A stretch of DNA of 47,393 nt, from NCBI GenBank assembly GCA_046154545.1, contig JBJXGC010000126.1:1-47393 (forward strand), read 5' to 3'. Origin of the DNA: JBJXGC01 sp046154545. Its GTDB lineage: Bacteria; Chloroflexota; Dehalococcoidia; Tepidiformales; Tepidiformaceae. The translations under genes and the position numbers were made by a program. Below are positions 16,175 to 24,467 of the stretch, in pieces (position 1 is the stretch's first letter; the number at the start of each line of letters is the position of its first letter). The notes beneath the pieces were generated by a model. That model was not told where the DNA came from and did not search any database. It saw only the letters and a list, made by a program, of their open reading frames with translations.

Positions 16175-16624
16175 CTATGCGCCCACGAACTCAACGGCCA
16201 ATCCCTCGGCGGCCGCTGCCGTCGCCTGTCGTTGGTCGGCTGTCACAAACGTCAGCGCCCCGCCGCTCGATGCCAGCACCCGAGCCACTTCGGTCGCCGT
16301 CGCGACCTGGATGGCGTCCGCGGCTCGCAACGGGTGCCTGAAAAGGAGCCGCTCTGCCTCAAACTGAATGGCCGTCGTGAGAGCCACATGTTGATAGCGA
16401 GTCCGCTCGTGGAGGCTGAACAGCCGCGATGCTCGCTCCAATCCCTGGCGGTCCAGAGTCCCGTCCCGAATCCGCCGCCCGAGGACGGAGGCGAACTCAG
16501 TACGAGTCAGCTGGCTCACGTGAATGACATTCCCGGCGTCGCGCCAAAGTGCACGCACGTGGGGCGAGCCCGGTTCATGAAGGTAGCGCTTGGCCAGCCC
16601 CGAGGTGTCCGGCAAGAAATGCAT
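16175..16624 (-). CDS. vapC: PIN-domain ribonuclease toxin (VapC)
   Basis: 149 residues with the PIN metal-binding acidic set: Asp6 in LPDTSGLAKRY, Glu43 in LTRTEF, Asp103 in LRAADAIQ and Asp130 in FVTADQRQ. These bind Mg or Mn ions for single-strand RNA cleavage; VapC toxins typically cut initiator tRNA or 23S rRNA. The start at 16624 is required because the first catalytic Asp is only five residues in. The gene begins inside the antitoxin gene with a 50-base overlap, so translation is coupled. It shares the strand of vapB and diverges from uvrB. Confidence 0.88.
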   Translation of the reverse strand: MHFLPDTSGLAKRYLHEPGSPHVRALWRDAGNVIHVSQLTRTEFASVLGRRIRDGTLDRQGLERASRLFSLHERTRYQHVALTTAIQFEAERLLFRHPLRAADAIQVATATEVARVLASSGGALTFVTADQRQATAAAAEGLAVEFVGA

Positions 16625-16928
16625 CGCGTTCCTCCCGCTCTTCGATGACGGCTTCGCTCAGACGCAGAGGGGCCGGGTGCGCCGCGAGCCACTCTTCCCA
16701 TTCGCGTTCCGCCTCTGCCAGCTCGGCCTCCGACGCGGGCGGGCCCTCGGGCTCCAGCAGCAGGCCCGCCGCGCGGACCGCCGCCAGTCCCGGATCCTCG
16801 GCGGAGGGCAGGGTGCCGATCGCCTCGCGGATCACCTGGGCTTCGGTGCAGCGACGCTGACGGGCGATCTGCTTGACCTTCGCATCGTCGTCAACGGTCA
16901 GGTACACCTGCTTGCGGACCATCTTCAT
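16575..16928 (-). CDS. vapB: Ribbon-helix-helix antitoxin (VapB)
   Basis: 117 residues. The first 45 form a ribbon-helix-helix DNA-binding unit: basic strand MKMVRKQVYLTVDDDAKVKQ, then a helix with CTEAQVIREAIG. The acidic C-terminal half (SEAELAEAEREWEEWLAAH) is what usually wraps around and blocks the PIN toxin. The gene sits immediately upstream of, and overlaps, vapC. AGGAG lies about a dozen bases before the ATG at 16928. Antitoxins of this kind repress their own promoter together with the toxin; the direct repeat at 16943-16962 is a candidate target. Confidence 0.85.
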   Translation of the reverse strand: MKMVRKQVYLTVDDDAKVKQIARQRRCTEAQVIREAIGTLPSAEDPGLAAVRAAGLLLEPEGPPASEAELAEAEREWEEWLAAHPAPLRLSEAVIEEREERDAFLAGHLGAGQALPS

Positions 16929-16942
16929 CGCGAATCGTCTCC

Positions 16943-16962
16943 TACATCGCCAGTATACATCG
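16943..16962 (-). promoter_or_regulatory. vapBC promoter box and direct-repeat operator candidate
   Basis: Two exact copies of TACATCG (plus strand, 16943-16949 and 16956-16962) lie 13 bases apart, and between and across them on the minus strand is TATACT (16952-16957), a good -10 located 24 bases before the vapB ATG. Repeats overlapping the -10 fit autorepression by the RHH antitoxin. The -35 is weak. Confidence 0.4.
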
Positions 16963-17033
16963 TGTTCCTGGCTCCTGACGGCGAGCTGTCACCAGGGCGA
17001 ACGCGAACGGATGTTCCACGCCCGCGCTCTTGC

Positions 17034-17039
17034 TACACT
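17034..17039 (+). promoter_or_regulatory. TACACT -10 box (extended TGC) 6 nt before uvrB
   Basis: TACACT preceded by TGC (extended -10) ends six bases before the uvrB ATG at 17046, which would give a leaderless transcript. No Bacillus-type LexA box is seen in the divergent vapB-uvrB gap. Confidence 0.45.
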
Positions 17040-17045
17040 GGGCGC

Positions 17046-19160
17046 ATGCCTCTCCTCGCTCCGCACGCCCGCGGCGAATTCAAGCTCATCGCCGACTACA
17101 AGCCCACCGGCGACCAGCCGGACGCGATCGAAAAGCTCGTCACCGGCGTGGAACGGGGCGACCGCTATCAGACGCTGCTGGGCGTCACCGGCTCGGGAAA
17201 GACGTTCACGATCGCCAACCTGGTGGCGCGGACCGGGAGGCCGACGCTCGTCCTCGCCCACAACAAGACGCTGGCCGCCCAGCTCTGCTCCGAGCTGAAG
17301 GAGTTCTTCCCCGAGAACGCGGTCGAGTACTTCGTCAGCTACTACGACTATTACCAGCCAGAGGCCTACATCCCGCGCAGCGACACCTACATCGCCAAAG
17401 ACGCGGACATCAACGAAGAGATCGACAAGCTGCGCCATGCCGCGACGCGCTCCCTGTTTACTCGGCGCGACGTGATCATCGTGGCGAGCGTGAGCTGCAT
17501 CTACGGCCTCGGTGAACCTGAGCAGTACCAGGAGTTCGTCCTCAGCTTCAAGCGCGGCCAGTCGTTCAAGCGCTCCGACGCCATCCGCAAGATGGTGGAC
17601 ATGCAGTACGAGCGCAACGATATGAACGTGGTCCGGGGCAAGTTCCGGATGCGGGGCGATTCACTCACCATCCTCCCGAGCTACGACGAGTTGGCCGTGC
17701 GGGTCGATTTCTTCGGCGACGAGGTGGAGCGGATCGTCGAGCTCGACCCCCTCACCGGAGAAATCCTGGCTGAGCACGAACACATCGAGATCTTCCCCGC
17801 GAAGCACTTCGTGACCACGAGCGACCGGATGCAGGGCGCCATCGCGGGGATCGAGACGGAGCTGGAAGAGCAGCTCGCACACTTCAAGACGCAGGGGAAG
17901 ATCCTCGAAGCTGCGCGGCTTGAGGAGCGGACGCACTACGACATCGAGTCGATGCGGGAAACGGGCTACTGCGCGGGGGTCGAGAACTACTCGCGCCACC
18001 TCCAGGCGCGGGAACCCGGGTCGACCCCGTGGTGCCTGCTCGACTACTTCCCGGATGATTGGCTCCTCGTTGTCGATGAGTCGCACATCACCCTGCCCCA
18101 GGTGCAGGGCCAGTTCTTCGGCGACCGCCGGCGCAAAGAGACGCTGGTCGAGTTCGGGTTCCGCCTGCCGAGCGCGATGGACAACCGGCCGCTCACCTTC
18201 GACGAGTTTGACCAGCACATCAACCAGTGCATTTTCGTGAGCGCGACGCCGGCCGATTACGAAATCCAGCGGTCGGCCCAGGTAGTCGAGCAGGTAATCC
18301 GGCCCACGGGCCTGCTCGACCCCCAGATTGAAGTCCGGCCGACGAAGAACCAGATCGACGACCTGATGGACGAGATCAAGCTGAACATCGACAAGGGCCA
18401 ACGCGTCCTCGTCACCACGCTCACGAAGAAGATGGCCGAGGACCTGGCCGACTACCTCCTCGAGATGGGGATCAAGACCCACTATCTCCACTCCGAAGTG
18501 GAAACCATGGACCGGGTAGAGATCCTGCGCGACCTGCGCCTCGGGATCTACGACGTCGTCGTCGGGATCAACCTGCTCCGAGAGGGTCTCGACCTGCCCG
18601 AAGTGTCGCTCGTCCTCATCCTCGACGCGGACAAGGAGGGCTACCTCCGCTCGAACCGGTCGCTCGTCCAGACCATCGGCCGCGCCGCCCGTCACATCGA
18701 GGGCCGCGTGATCATGTATGCGGACAAAGTGACTGCAAGCATGCAGAGCGCCATCGACGAGACCTACCGGCGCCGCGCCATCCAGGCCGAGTACAACATC
18801 GCCCACGGCATCGAAGCAGTCGGCATCGTCAAAGCTATCCGCGACATCACCGACCAGGTGCGCATGCTGGCCGAGGAGAAGACGCCGTACGACGCAAGCG
18901 GTGCCAGCGACCTCCCGAAGGACCAGGTGCTGCGGCTGGTCAAGGAGATGGAGTCGCAGATGAAGGCCGCCGCCAAGGCCCTCGAGTTCGAGAAGGCGGC
19001 CGCCCTCCGCGACCAGGTGGTGGAACTGCGCCGCCAGATGGCGGGCACGGACGAGGAACAATTGAAGGCCTTCGCGGATGTCGCAGGCCGCGGCGGTCCG
19101 GTGCGTTACGGCCGCAGCCAGGCCGGCGGCCGTGACCGCAGCCGGCGTTACCGGAAGTAG
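17046..19160 (+). CDS. uvrB: Excinuclease ABC subunit B (UvrB)
   Basis: 704 residues from the ATG at 17046. UvrB receives damaged DNA from UvrA, verifies the lesion by strand opening, and recruits UvrC for incision. Visible elements: GDQPDAIEKL near the N-terminus, Walker A GVTGSGKT (46-53), the beta-hairpin YYDYYQPEAYIP that inserts between strands, the helicase motif II variant DESHITLPQ, ATPADYE, the late motif QTIGRAARH, and a C-terminal UVR domain (KALEFEKAAALRDQV) for the UvrC contact. The length is slightly above the usual 660-690. The gene is bracketed by vapBC and brnTA toxin-antitoxin modules. Confidence 0.97.
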   Translation: MPLLAPHARGEFKLIADYKPTGDQPDAIEKLVTGVERGDRYQTLLGVTGSGKTFTIANLVARTGRPTLVLAHNKTLAAQLCSELKEFFPENAVEYFVSYYDYYQPEAYIPRSDTYIAKDADINEEIDKLRHAATRSLFTRRDVIIVASVSCIYGLGEPEQYQEFVLSFKRGQSFKRSDAIRKMVDMQYERNDMNVVRGKFRMRGDSLTILPSYDELAVRVDFFGDEVERIVELDPLTGEILAEHEHIEIFPAKHFVTTSDRMQGAIAGIETELEEQLAHFKTQGKILEAARLEERTHYDIESMRETGYCAGVENYSRHLQAREPGSTPWCLLDYFPDDWLLVVDESHITLPQVQGQFFGDRRRKETLVEFGFRLPSAMDNRPLTFDEFDQHINQCIFVSATPADYEIQRSAQVVEQVIRPTGLLDPQIEVRPTKNQIDDLMDEIKLNIDKGQRVLVTTLTKKMAEDLADYLLEMGIKTHYLHSEVETMDRVEILRDLRLGIYDVVVGINLLREGLDLPEVSLVLILDADKEGYLRSNRSLVQTIGRAARHIEGRVIMYADKVTASMQSAIDETYRRRAIQAEYNIAHGIEAVGIVKAIRDITDQVRMLAEEKTPYDASGASDLPKDQVLRLVKEMESQMKAAAKALEFEKAAALRDQVVELRRQMAGTDEEQLKAFADVAGRGGPVRYGRSQAGGRDRSRRYRK

Positions 19161-19185
19161 GCGCTCCAAGGGCTTGCCCGAGCCG

Positions 19186-19212
19186 TCCGGTAAGTACTAT
19201 GGTGTTACCGGA
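19186..19212. promoter_or_regulatory. Inverted repeat over the probable brnTA promoter
   Basis: TCCGGTAA (19186-19193) and TTACCGGA (19205-19212) are perfect inverted arms around an 11-base centre that includes TACTAT (19195-19200), a likely -10. A third copy of TTACCGGA lies at 19148-19155 at the end of uvrB. The layout fits cooperative autorepression by the RHH antitoxin of brnTA. A weak uvrB terminator is the alternative reading. Confidence 0.5.
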
Positions 19213-19252
19213 ATCACAGCGAGCCGGACGATGATCGCGAAGGAGTATGCCG

Positions 19253-19537
19253 GTGCCTTCCGATCGGGGAGTGTTCGATTGGGATGAACAGAACCTTGAT
19301 CACATTGGCCGCCATCACCTGAACCCGGCCGACGTGGAGGAGGCCTTGGCTGATCCGCGTCGAATACAATCGCCCGCCCAGCGCGGCGAAGAACCACGTA
19401 GGGCGGTCATCGGAGCCACCGAATCGGGCCAGCTCCTATTTATGGTCTACACCGTTCGCGCGGGACACATCCGCCTCGTTACAGCAAGGGACGCAGTACG
19501 TTGGGAACGCAGACGATACGAAACAAAGGGCAAGTAA
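19253..19537 (+). CDS. brnT: BrnT-family ribonuclease toxin
   Basis: 94 residues from the GTG at 19253. An ATG at 19247 is also in frame, but the strong ribosome binding site AAGGAG at 19240-19245 is only one base from it and 7 nt from the GTG, so the GTG is preferred. BrnT hallmarks are the N-terminal FDWDEQNLDHIGRHHLNPADVEEAL, the central Asp-Pro-Arg turn, and the C-terminal IRLVTARDAVRWERRRY, which corresponds to the family's IRIISARRATRxERxxY. BrnT is a RelE-like RNase that blocks translation and is neutralised by BrnA. The toxin gene comes first, as is usual for brnTA. Confidence 0.85.
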   Translation: MPSDRGVFDWDEQNLDHIGRHHLNPADVEEALADPRRIQSPAQRGEEPRRAVIGATESGQLLFMVYTVRAGHIRLVTARDAVRWERRRYETKGK

Positions 19538-19563
19538 GGCCCAGGCCAGCTGGCCTCGTTGAG

Positions 19564-19857
19564 GTGAATTCCCTTGACGAGGTGCCCGACTTCGCGTCGG
19601 ACGAGGAAGCGGCAGCATTCTGGAGTACCCACACGTTCGGACCTCGCTGGTTTGACAACGTGCCTGAAGAAGATGACCCTGACCTCCCCCCGCCCCGCCC
19701 GCGCACACGGCCCGTCTCCATCCGTTTCGACCAGGACACGATCGCCCGCCTCCAGGCCGTGGCCGCGAAGAAAAACAAGGGCTACCAGACGCTCCTCAAG
19801 GAGTTCGTGGCCGAGCGGCTGTACGAAGAAGAGAAGCGCGAGGGGATGCTCCCGTAG
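19564..19857 (+). CDS. brnA: CopG/BrnA-type RHH antitoxin partner of brnT
   Basis: About 97 residues from a GTG at 19564. Alternatives in frame are a TTG at 19501 (overlapping brnT by 37 bases) and a GTG at 19579; no strong ribosome binding site decides. The N-terminal acidic part, VPDFASDEEAAAFWSTH, is the toxin-contacting segment found in CopG-type BrnA antitoxins. The C-terminal half, RPVSIRFDQDTIARLQAVAAKKNKGYQTLLKEFVAERL, is a ribbon-helix-helix DNA-binding domain. The spacing to brnT (26 bases) fits an operon. It ends 15 bases from the convergent ST7-like gene. Confidence 0.82.
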   Translation: MNSLDEVPDFASDEEAAAFWSTHTFGPRWFDNVPEEDDPDLPPPRPRTRPVSIRFDQDTIARLQAVAAKKNKGYQTLLKEFVAERLYEEEKREGMLP

Positions 19858-19872
19858 CCGGGCCGGCCGCGT

Positions 19873-20823
19873 TCACCGCTTCTTCTTCTTCGACCCGCCG
19901 TGAGCGGGCGCGCCACCCACAGTCGTTTCGCGGCGAATCCAGGCGACGAGCCCGGGCACCACTTTGAGGGCCGGCGCAATCGCCAGGTAGATGTACTGGG
20001 CGTTGTCGAAGGCCTGGTCGCCGGTGAGCATGCCGACCATCTTCCGCTTGCCCGTGATGATGGCTGTGACGTAGGGGTTCGCGCGTCGCGCGTCGAGGAG
20101 CGCCTGGCGCGATGGCGCGGCGGCGTCGCCACGGCAATAGGCCGCGATGGCCCGTGCGTAGAGCACGAGCGGCGTTGGCGTAGCTTTGCTGAGCGCCGCG
20201 GCCGCACCCTCAGGGTCGGACCGGATAGCGAGGGCGAGGGCAAGACGCGGGCGCGCGCCCTGCCGGTCCTCCGGGTCGTAGCGGAGCGCCTCGACGTAGA
20301 GCGGGACGCCGTCACCTGAATAGCCCGTCGTGGCGAAGGTTTCACCGAGGGCGACGAGCGCCTTGACGAGGAGCGGGACTTCGGGAACTTCCCGCGGCCT
20401 CCCGTCGTCGTCCACGGCGCCACCGGGCCCCAGGCGCCGGCGAAGCGCCTCGATGGCGAGCGTGTAGAACGGCAGCATGAGGATCGCCGCGTTGTCACGG
20501 CCTTCGATGATGTTCGCGACCCACATGTAGGACTCGGCACAATCAGGCCAGAGCACGAGGGCGTCGATGAGCCACTGCATCGCATCCGACGGTTCTTCGG
20601 CGGGCATGTCTTCGGCGCGTTGGACGAGGGCCCTGGCGGCCTCCTCCACCGATGCCCCTTCCGCCAGCATCGGGCGTGGGAATGCGGCGAGGAGCGTGGC
20701 GGCGTGCGCGCTCAGGCTCTCGCCATCGACCAACCCCTTTTCATGGTAGGCGTCGAGGATGCCGCCCATGAACTGGTTGAACGGCTCCTTCGATTCCCGC
20801 AGGGCATCCGATTCTTCAGTCAT
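19873..20823 (-). CDS. ST7-like TPR protein, copy 1
   Basis: 316 residues from the ATG at 20823, with GAGG 8 nt upstream. All-helical, with TPR-like helix pairs. ALVLWPDCAESYMWVANII and a later RYDPEDRQGARPRLALAL segment match features of the bacterial relatives of ST7 (suppressor of tumorigenicity 7 family), where the second motif is usually LxxNPxDNQGxR. The C-terminus ends in a Lys/Arg run (SKKKKR). It starts 10 bases after the stop of its paralogue, and the two align along their length, so they arose by tandem duplication. The function of the family is unknown; the fold suggests protein-protein contacts. Confidence 0.65.
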   Translation of the reverse strand: MTEESDALRESKEPFNQFMGGILDAYHEKGLVDGESLSAHAATLLAAFPRPMLAEGASVEEAARALVQRAEDMPAEEPSDAMQWLIDALVLWPDCAESYMWVANIIEGRDNAAILMLPFYTLAIEALRRRLGPGGAVDDDGRPREVPEVPLLVKALVALGETFATTGYSGDGVPLYVEALRYDPEDRQGARPRLALALAIRSDPEGAAAALSKATPTPLVLYARAIAAYCRGDAAAPSRQALLDARRANPYVTAIITGKRKMVGMLTGDQAFDNAQYIYLAIAPALKVVPGLVAWIRRETTVGGAPAHGGSKKKKR

Positions 20824-20833
20824 CGCATCTGCC

Positions 20834-21829
20834 TCAGTCGAGCTGGCGGGGCCCGCTGCGCTTCTCCTTGGCGGGGGGTTTGGGCGGGGCTCCGGGCACC
20901 GGTCCGCCTTGAGTGCGAAGCCAGCCGGCCGCGTTCGGCGTGGCCTGCCAGGCGGGCAGGAGGAGGTCCGCGAAGAGCAACGCCTCGTCGTCACCGCCCA
21001 TCTGGTAGACGCCTGTGTCGTCACTGGGCAACGGTGTGAGGCCGGCGAGGTAGGGCGCGACGGCCGGTGCCGCCGTCAGCGCATGAGCGAGGACGGCCCG
21101 GGCCTCCGAGCTGTCGCCGCCGAGCTGGAAGGCAAGCAACGCCGCCCCATACGCGAAGGCCGGGGATTCCTCATCTCTGAACGCCTCGATGATCGCGGCT
21201 GCCGCCCCGGTATTGCCCTCTTCGAGGAAGATGCTCAGCAGCTCGAAGCGGGCGCCCTGGTCATCGGCGTGGTTGAGGCGAAGGAGCTCCTGGTAATGGT
21301 GTAAGGCCACGTCGGTGGCGCCCGCATCACGGTTCGCCCGGGCCAGTTCGCCAAGGGCGCGCATGAAGGGGCGCGTCTCCTCGATCGTCCAGAAGTTCCC
21401 GGCCTCGCGCTCGAAGATCTCGTTCCCGAGGTGCGCGTGGGCGGCCATCACGCCAAGCGTGAACATGGGGATGGCGAGCGACAGTTCGTCGCCGGCGGAG
21501 ATGCCCAAGAAAGTGTAGGCGTTGGCGCAGTCCGGCCAGAGCCGTAGCGCATCGACCGCGAGGGCGGGGGCTTCCTCGCCCGCGTCCCAGGCGGCCGCCA
21601 CGAGCCGCTCGGCCTGTTCTTCGACGCTCATGGAGATGTCGCGCGGGGGGGCGGCATGCTCGGCGAGGAGCGCAGCCACGCTCGCCCGCAGCGCTGCCGG
21701 GTTGTCAAAGGCGGAGGTTTCCCCGGCCGCCGGTGGGCCGTAGATGATCTCGATCACTCCGGCGACGAACTGGAACACGGGGTCGTCCGGGTCGATGTCC
21801 TGAGCCTCTACAGGTTCGTCTGTGGTCAT
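20834..21829 (-). CDS. ST7-like TPR protein, copy 2
   Basis: 331 residues. Shares with the preceding paralogue an N-terminal helical domain (VFQFVAGVIEIIYG), the ALRLWPDCANAYTFLGIS helix pair and a TPR region. It carries the most typical ST7-family stretch in this window, FWTIEETRPFMRALGELA followed by YQELLRLNHADDQGAR. The C-terminal tail is proline- and lysine-rich and probably disordered. Cytosolic, with no signal peptide. The gene is first in a two-gene unit with copy 1. A TAGCAT element about 40 bases upstream could be its -10. No enzyme motif is visible. Confidence 0.7.
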   Translation of the reverse strand: MTTDEPVEAQDIDPDDPVFQFVAGVIEIIYGPPAAGETSAFDNPAALRASVAALLAEHAAPPRDISMSVEEQAERLVAAAWDAGEEAPALAVDALRLWPDCANAYTFLGISAGDELSLAIPMFTLGVMAAHAHLGNEIFEREAGNFWTIEETRPFMRALGELARANRDAGATDVALHHYQELLRLNHADDQGARFELLSIFLEEGNTGAAAAIIEAFRDEESPAFAYGAALLAFQLGGDSSEARAVLAHALTAAPAVAPYLAGLTPLPSDDTGVYQMGGDDEALLFADLLLPAWQATPNAAGWLRTQGGPVPGAPPKPPAKEKRSGPRQLD

Positions 21830-21948
21830 GAGTTCACCACCGGAGCTGATTGAACGTGGGATCGGCCTTCAAGGCAATGCTACCGCAGGTCACCGACTCG
21901 CGCGCCTGGCGGCCTGCCTGCCTGCCACGATGGCCTGAGCGCCCGCCC

Positions 21949-24408
21949 TCAGAGGAGGCTCGCGGGGTCGATGTCGATTGCCCACCCGCGGCCCAGCCGG
22001 ACCTGCTCGATGAGCCGCGCAGGGTCGCGTCCGCGGAGCAAGATCTGCCAGCGGTACTCGCCCCTGAGCCGCGGAATATAGGACGGCATCGGCCCCAGCA
22101 CATCCGGTTCGGCCCGCCCGGCGACGTCACGCTGGAGGCGAAGGTCCGCCGCGATCCGGCCCGCCTCGTGGAGCCCTGCCTCCTGGTCGCGGTTCCGGTG
22201 CGTCAGCCGCGCCAGGCGGCTGAACGGAGGGTAGCCAGCCCGCCGGCGATGGGCGATTTCGTGCTCGTAGAACGCCCGGTAGTCGTGCGCCGCGGCGGCG
22301 GCGATCGGTACCGCCTCCGGCTCGTAGGTCTGGATGAAGACGAACCCGTCGAGTTCGCGGCGCCCGGCCCGGCCGGCCACCTGGGAGAGGAGCTGGAAGG
22401 TCCGCTCGGTGGCGTGAAAGTCCGGGAGGCTCAGGCCGACATCGGCATCGACCACGCCCACCACCGTCATCTGCGGCAGGTCGAGGCCCTTAGCGAGCAT
22501 CTGGGTCCCCACCAGGATGTCCACCTCCCGGCGCTCCAGCGCCTCCACCATCCGCTCGTGGCTACCCTTGCGCGAGGCCACGTCGCTGTCCCAGCGGGCG
22601 ACCCGGGCGCCGGGAAAGGCCTGGTGGGCCTCGACTTCGACACGCTGGGTGCCGACGCCAAAGGGCCGGTACTTGCCGCTGCCACACTCGGGGCAGGCGT
22701 CCTCCAGCCGCCGCTGACGGCCGCAGCTGTGGCAGCGCAGGCGCGGGTGGGCCGGCTCGGCCAGGTCAAGGCTGAGTGCGATCTGGCAGTTCGTGCACTT
22801 CGGCAGATGGCCACAGGAACGGCAAAGCATGAAGCGGGCCGAACCGCGCCGGTTTACGAAGAGGATCGACTGCTCCTTCCGCGCGAGGGCGAGCCTGATC
22901 GCGCGGGCCAGGGCGTAGCTGAAGATGCCCCTGTTCCCGATCCGCAGCTCCTCGCGCATATCAACAACGCTCACCTGTGCCTGGCGCCCGGCGGCCGTCT
23001 CGCCCCCGCCTTGCGGCGACACGCGGCCCTGCAGCTCGAGGCGCTGGATGCGGCCCGTCTCGCTCTCGTGATAGGTCACCACGTCCGGCGTCGCGCTCCC
23101 CAGGACGAGTGTCGCGCCCGTCAGGCGGCAGAGTTCGCGGGCTGCGTCGCGGGCGTGATAGCGGGGCACGGGGTCGGCCTGCTTGTAGCTCCACTCATGC
23201 TCTTCGTCGAGGACGATCAGGCCCAAATCCTGGACGGGGGCGAAGAGGGCGCTGCGCGAGCCCACCACCAGCCGCGCCTCGCCTCGCCGGACGCGGAACC
23301 ACTGGTCATACAGTTCGCCCATGCCGAGGCCGGAATGAAACACCGCTACTGACCGGCCGAACCGCTCGCCGTAGCGCCGCACCGCTTGGGGGGTCAACGA
23401 GATCTCGGGGACGAGGATGATCGCTCCCTGGCCCCTTTCCGCGGCCCGGCGGGCGAGGTCGAGGTAGACCTCCGTCTTGCCCGACCCCGTAACCCCGTGG
23501 AGGAGGTACTCCTCACCCGCCACGATCGCGTCCGCCGCCGTTCGCTGGTCCGCTGTGAGGACGAGGGGCGGCTGTTCGCCGAACTCCTGCCCGGCGAGGG
23601 GGTCCCGCTCCATGCGCTGTTCGAACTGGCGGAGCCAACCGTCCGCCTCGAGCCGTGCGAGGTGGCCCGGCTGGGCCCCCGCCTCGCGCAGCCGGGAGAG
23701 CGGCAGATCGGGTTCGCCGGCAAGCAACCGCAGGACCCGGGCGGCCACCGACTGGCGCTGCTTGCCTTCGAGTTCCAGGGCGCGGGCAGTAGCGGCCTCA
23801 GGCCCCCCGCAGAGGGCCACTCGCCGCTCCATGCGGGCATGGCCCGGCGGCCGCGCCAGCCCCTGGACGACAGTGAGGTGCCCGTCCTTCTGCAGCCGTT
23901 GGAGGCGTGTCAGCGTCACCCCGCGCACAGACTCCTTGAGCGCATCGATCGTGACGCGCCCATGAGCGGCAACGAACTGGAGGATGCGCTGGTCCTGGGG
24001 GTAGATCGGGAGGAGGGCCGGGATGTCGACGGGCGAGACCATCGTCACCGCCTTCTGGCCGTAGCCGGACGGCAGGCAGACCGCCAGGCAGTCCCAGAGC
24101 GGCGCCAGGTAGTAGCTGCTCAGCCAGCGAGCCAGGTCGATGTGGACCGCGTCGAGGACGGCCTCCGGGTCGGCGATCGCCTGGATCGGCCGCACTTCGG
24201 ACAGCTCTGTCGTGGCCGCCCGCGAGAGCACCAGGCCCTGGAGGACACGCGGGCCGTAGGGGACGAAGACGGCCTGGCCCACGGCCGGGTCCATCCCCTC
24301 CGGCACGGAGTAGGTGAACGCCGTCCGGGCCGGTTGACCGGAGTTCACCGCGACCTCCGCGAAAGGGAACGTGCCCGCGAGCGCTACAGGATCGTTGCCG
24401 GAGTCCAT
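21949..24408 (-). CDS. priA: Primosomal replication restart helicase PriA
   Basis: 819 residues. PriA recognises stalled forks and reloads the replicative helicase. The N-terminal 3'BD domain (FTYSVPEGMDPAVGQAVFVPYG) is followed by a winged-helix region and a superfamily 2 helicase core: GVTGSGKTEVYL with Lys311, the DEEH box at 401-404, and GSATPDVVTYH. Eight cysteines (529, 532, 538, 541, 559, 562, 572, 575) form the two zinc sites inserted in the helicase. The late motif QVAGRAGRRE is present. All catalytic elements look intact. The length is somewhat above the E. coli protein (732), mostly in the N-terminal half. Confidence 0.95.
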   Translation of the reverse strand: MDSGNDPVALAGTFPFAEVAVNSGQPARTAFTYSVPEGMDPAVGQAVFVPYGPRVLQGLVLSRAATTELSEVRPIQAIADPEAVLDAVHIDLARWLSSYYLAPLWDCLAVCLPSGYGQKAVTMVSPVDIPALLPIYPQDQRILQFVAAHGRVTIDALKESVRGVTLTRLQRLQKDGHLTVVQGLARPPGHARMERRVALCGGPEAATARALELEGKQRQSVAARVLRLLAGEPDLPLSRLREAGAQPGHLARLEADGWLRQFEQRMERDPLAGQEFGEQPPLVLTADQRTAADAIVAGEEYLLHGVTGSGKTEVYLDLARRAAERGQGAIILVPEISLTPQAVRRYGERFGRSVAVFHSGLGMGELYDQWFRVRRGEARLVVGSRSALFAPVQDLGLIVLDEEHEWSYKQADPVPRYHARDAARELCRLTGATLVLGSATPDVVTYHESETGRIQRLELQGRVSPQGGGETAAGRQAQVSVVDMREELRIGNRGIFSYALARAIRLALARKEQSILFVNRRGSARFMLCRSCGHLPKCTNCQIALSLDLAEPAHPRLRCHSCGRQRRLEDACPECGSGKYRPFGVGTQRVEVEAHQAFPGARVARWDSDVASRKGSHERMVEALERREVDILVGTQMLAKGLDLPQMTVVGVVDADVGLSLPDFHATERTFQLLSQVAGRAGRRELDGFVFIQTYEPEAVPIAAAAAHDYRAFYEHEIAHRRRAGYPPFSRLARLTHRNRDQEAGLHEAGRIAADLRLQRDVAGRAEPDVLGPMPSYIPRLRGEYRWQILLRGRDPARLIEQVRLGRGWAIDIDPASLL

Positions 24409-24467
24409 CGTCCTATCGTGCGGCGCGGGTGCCGTGATTGGCTACGCGCGGGACAGGTCGCGGCCCC

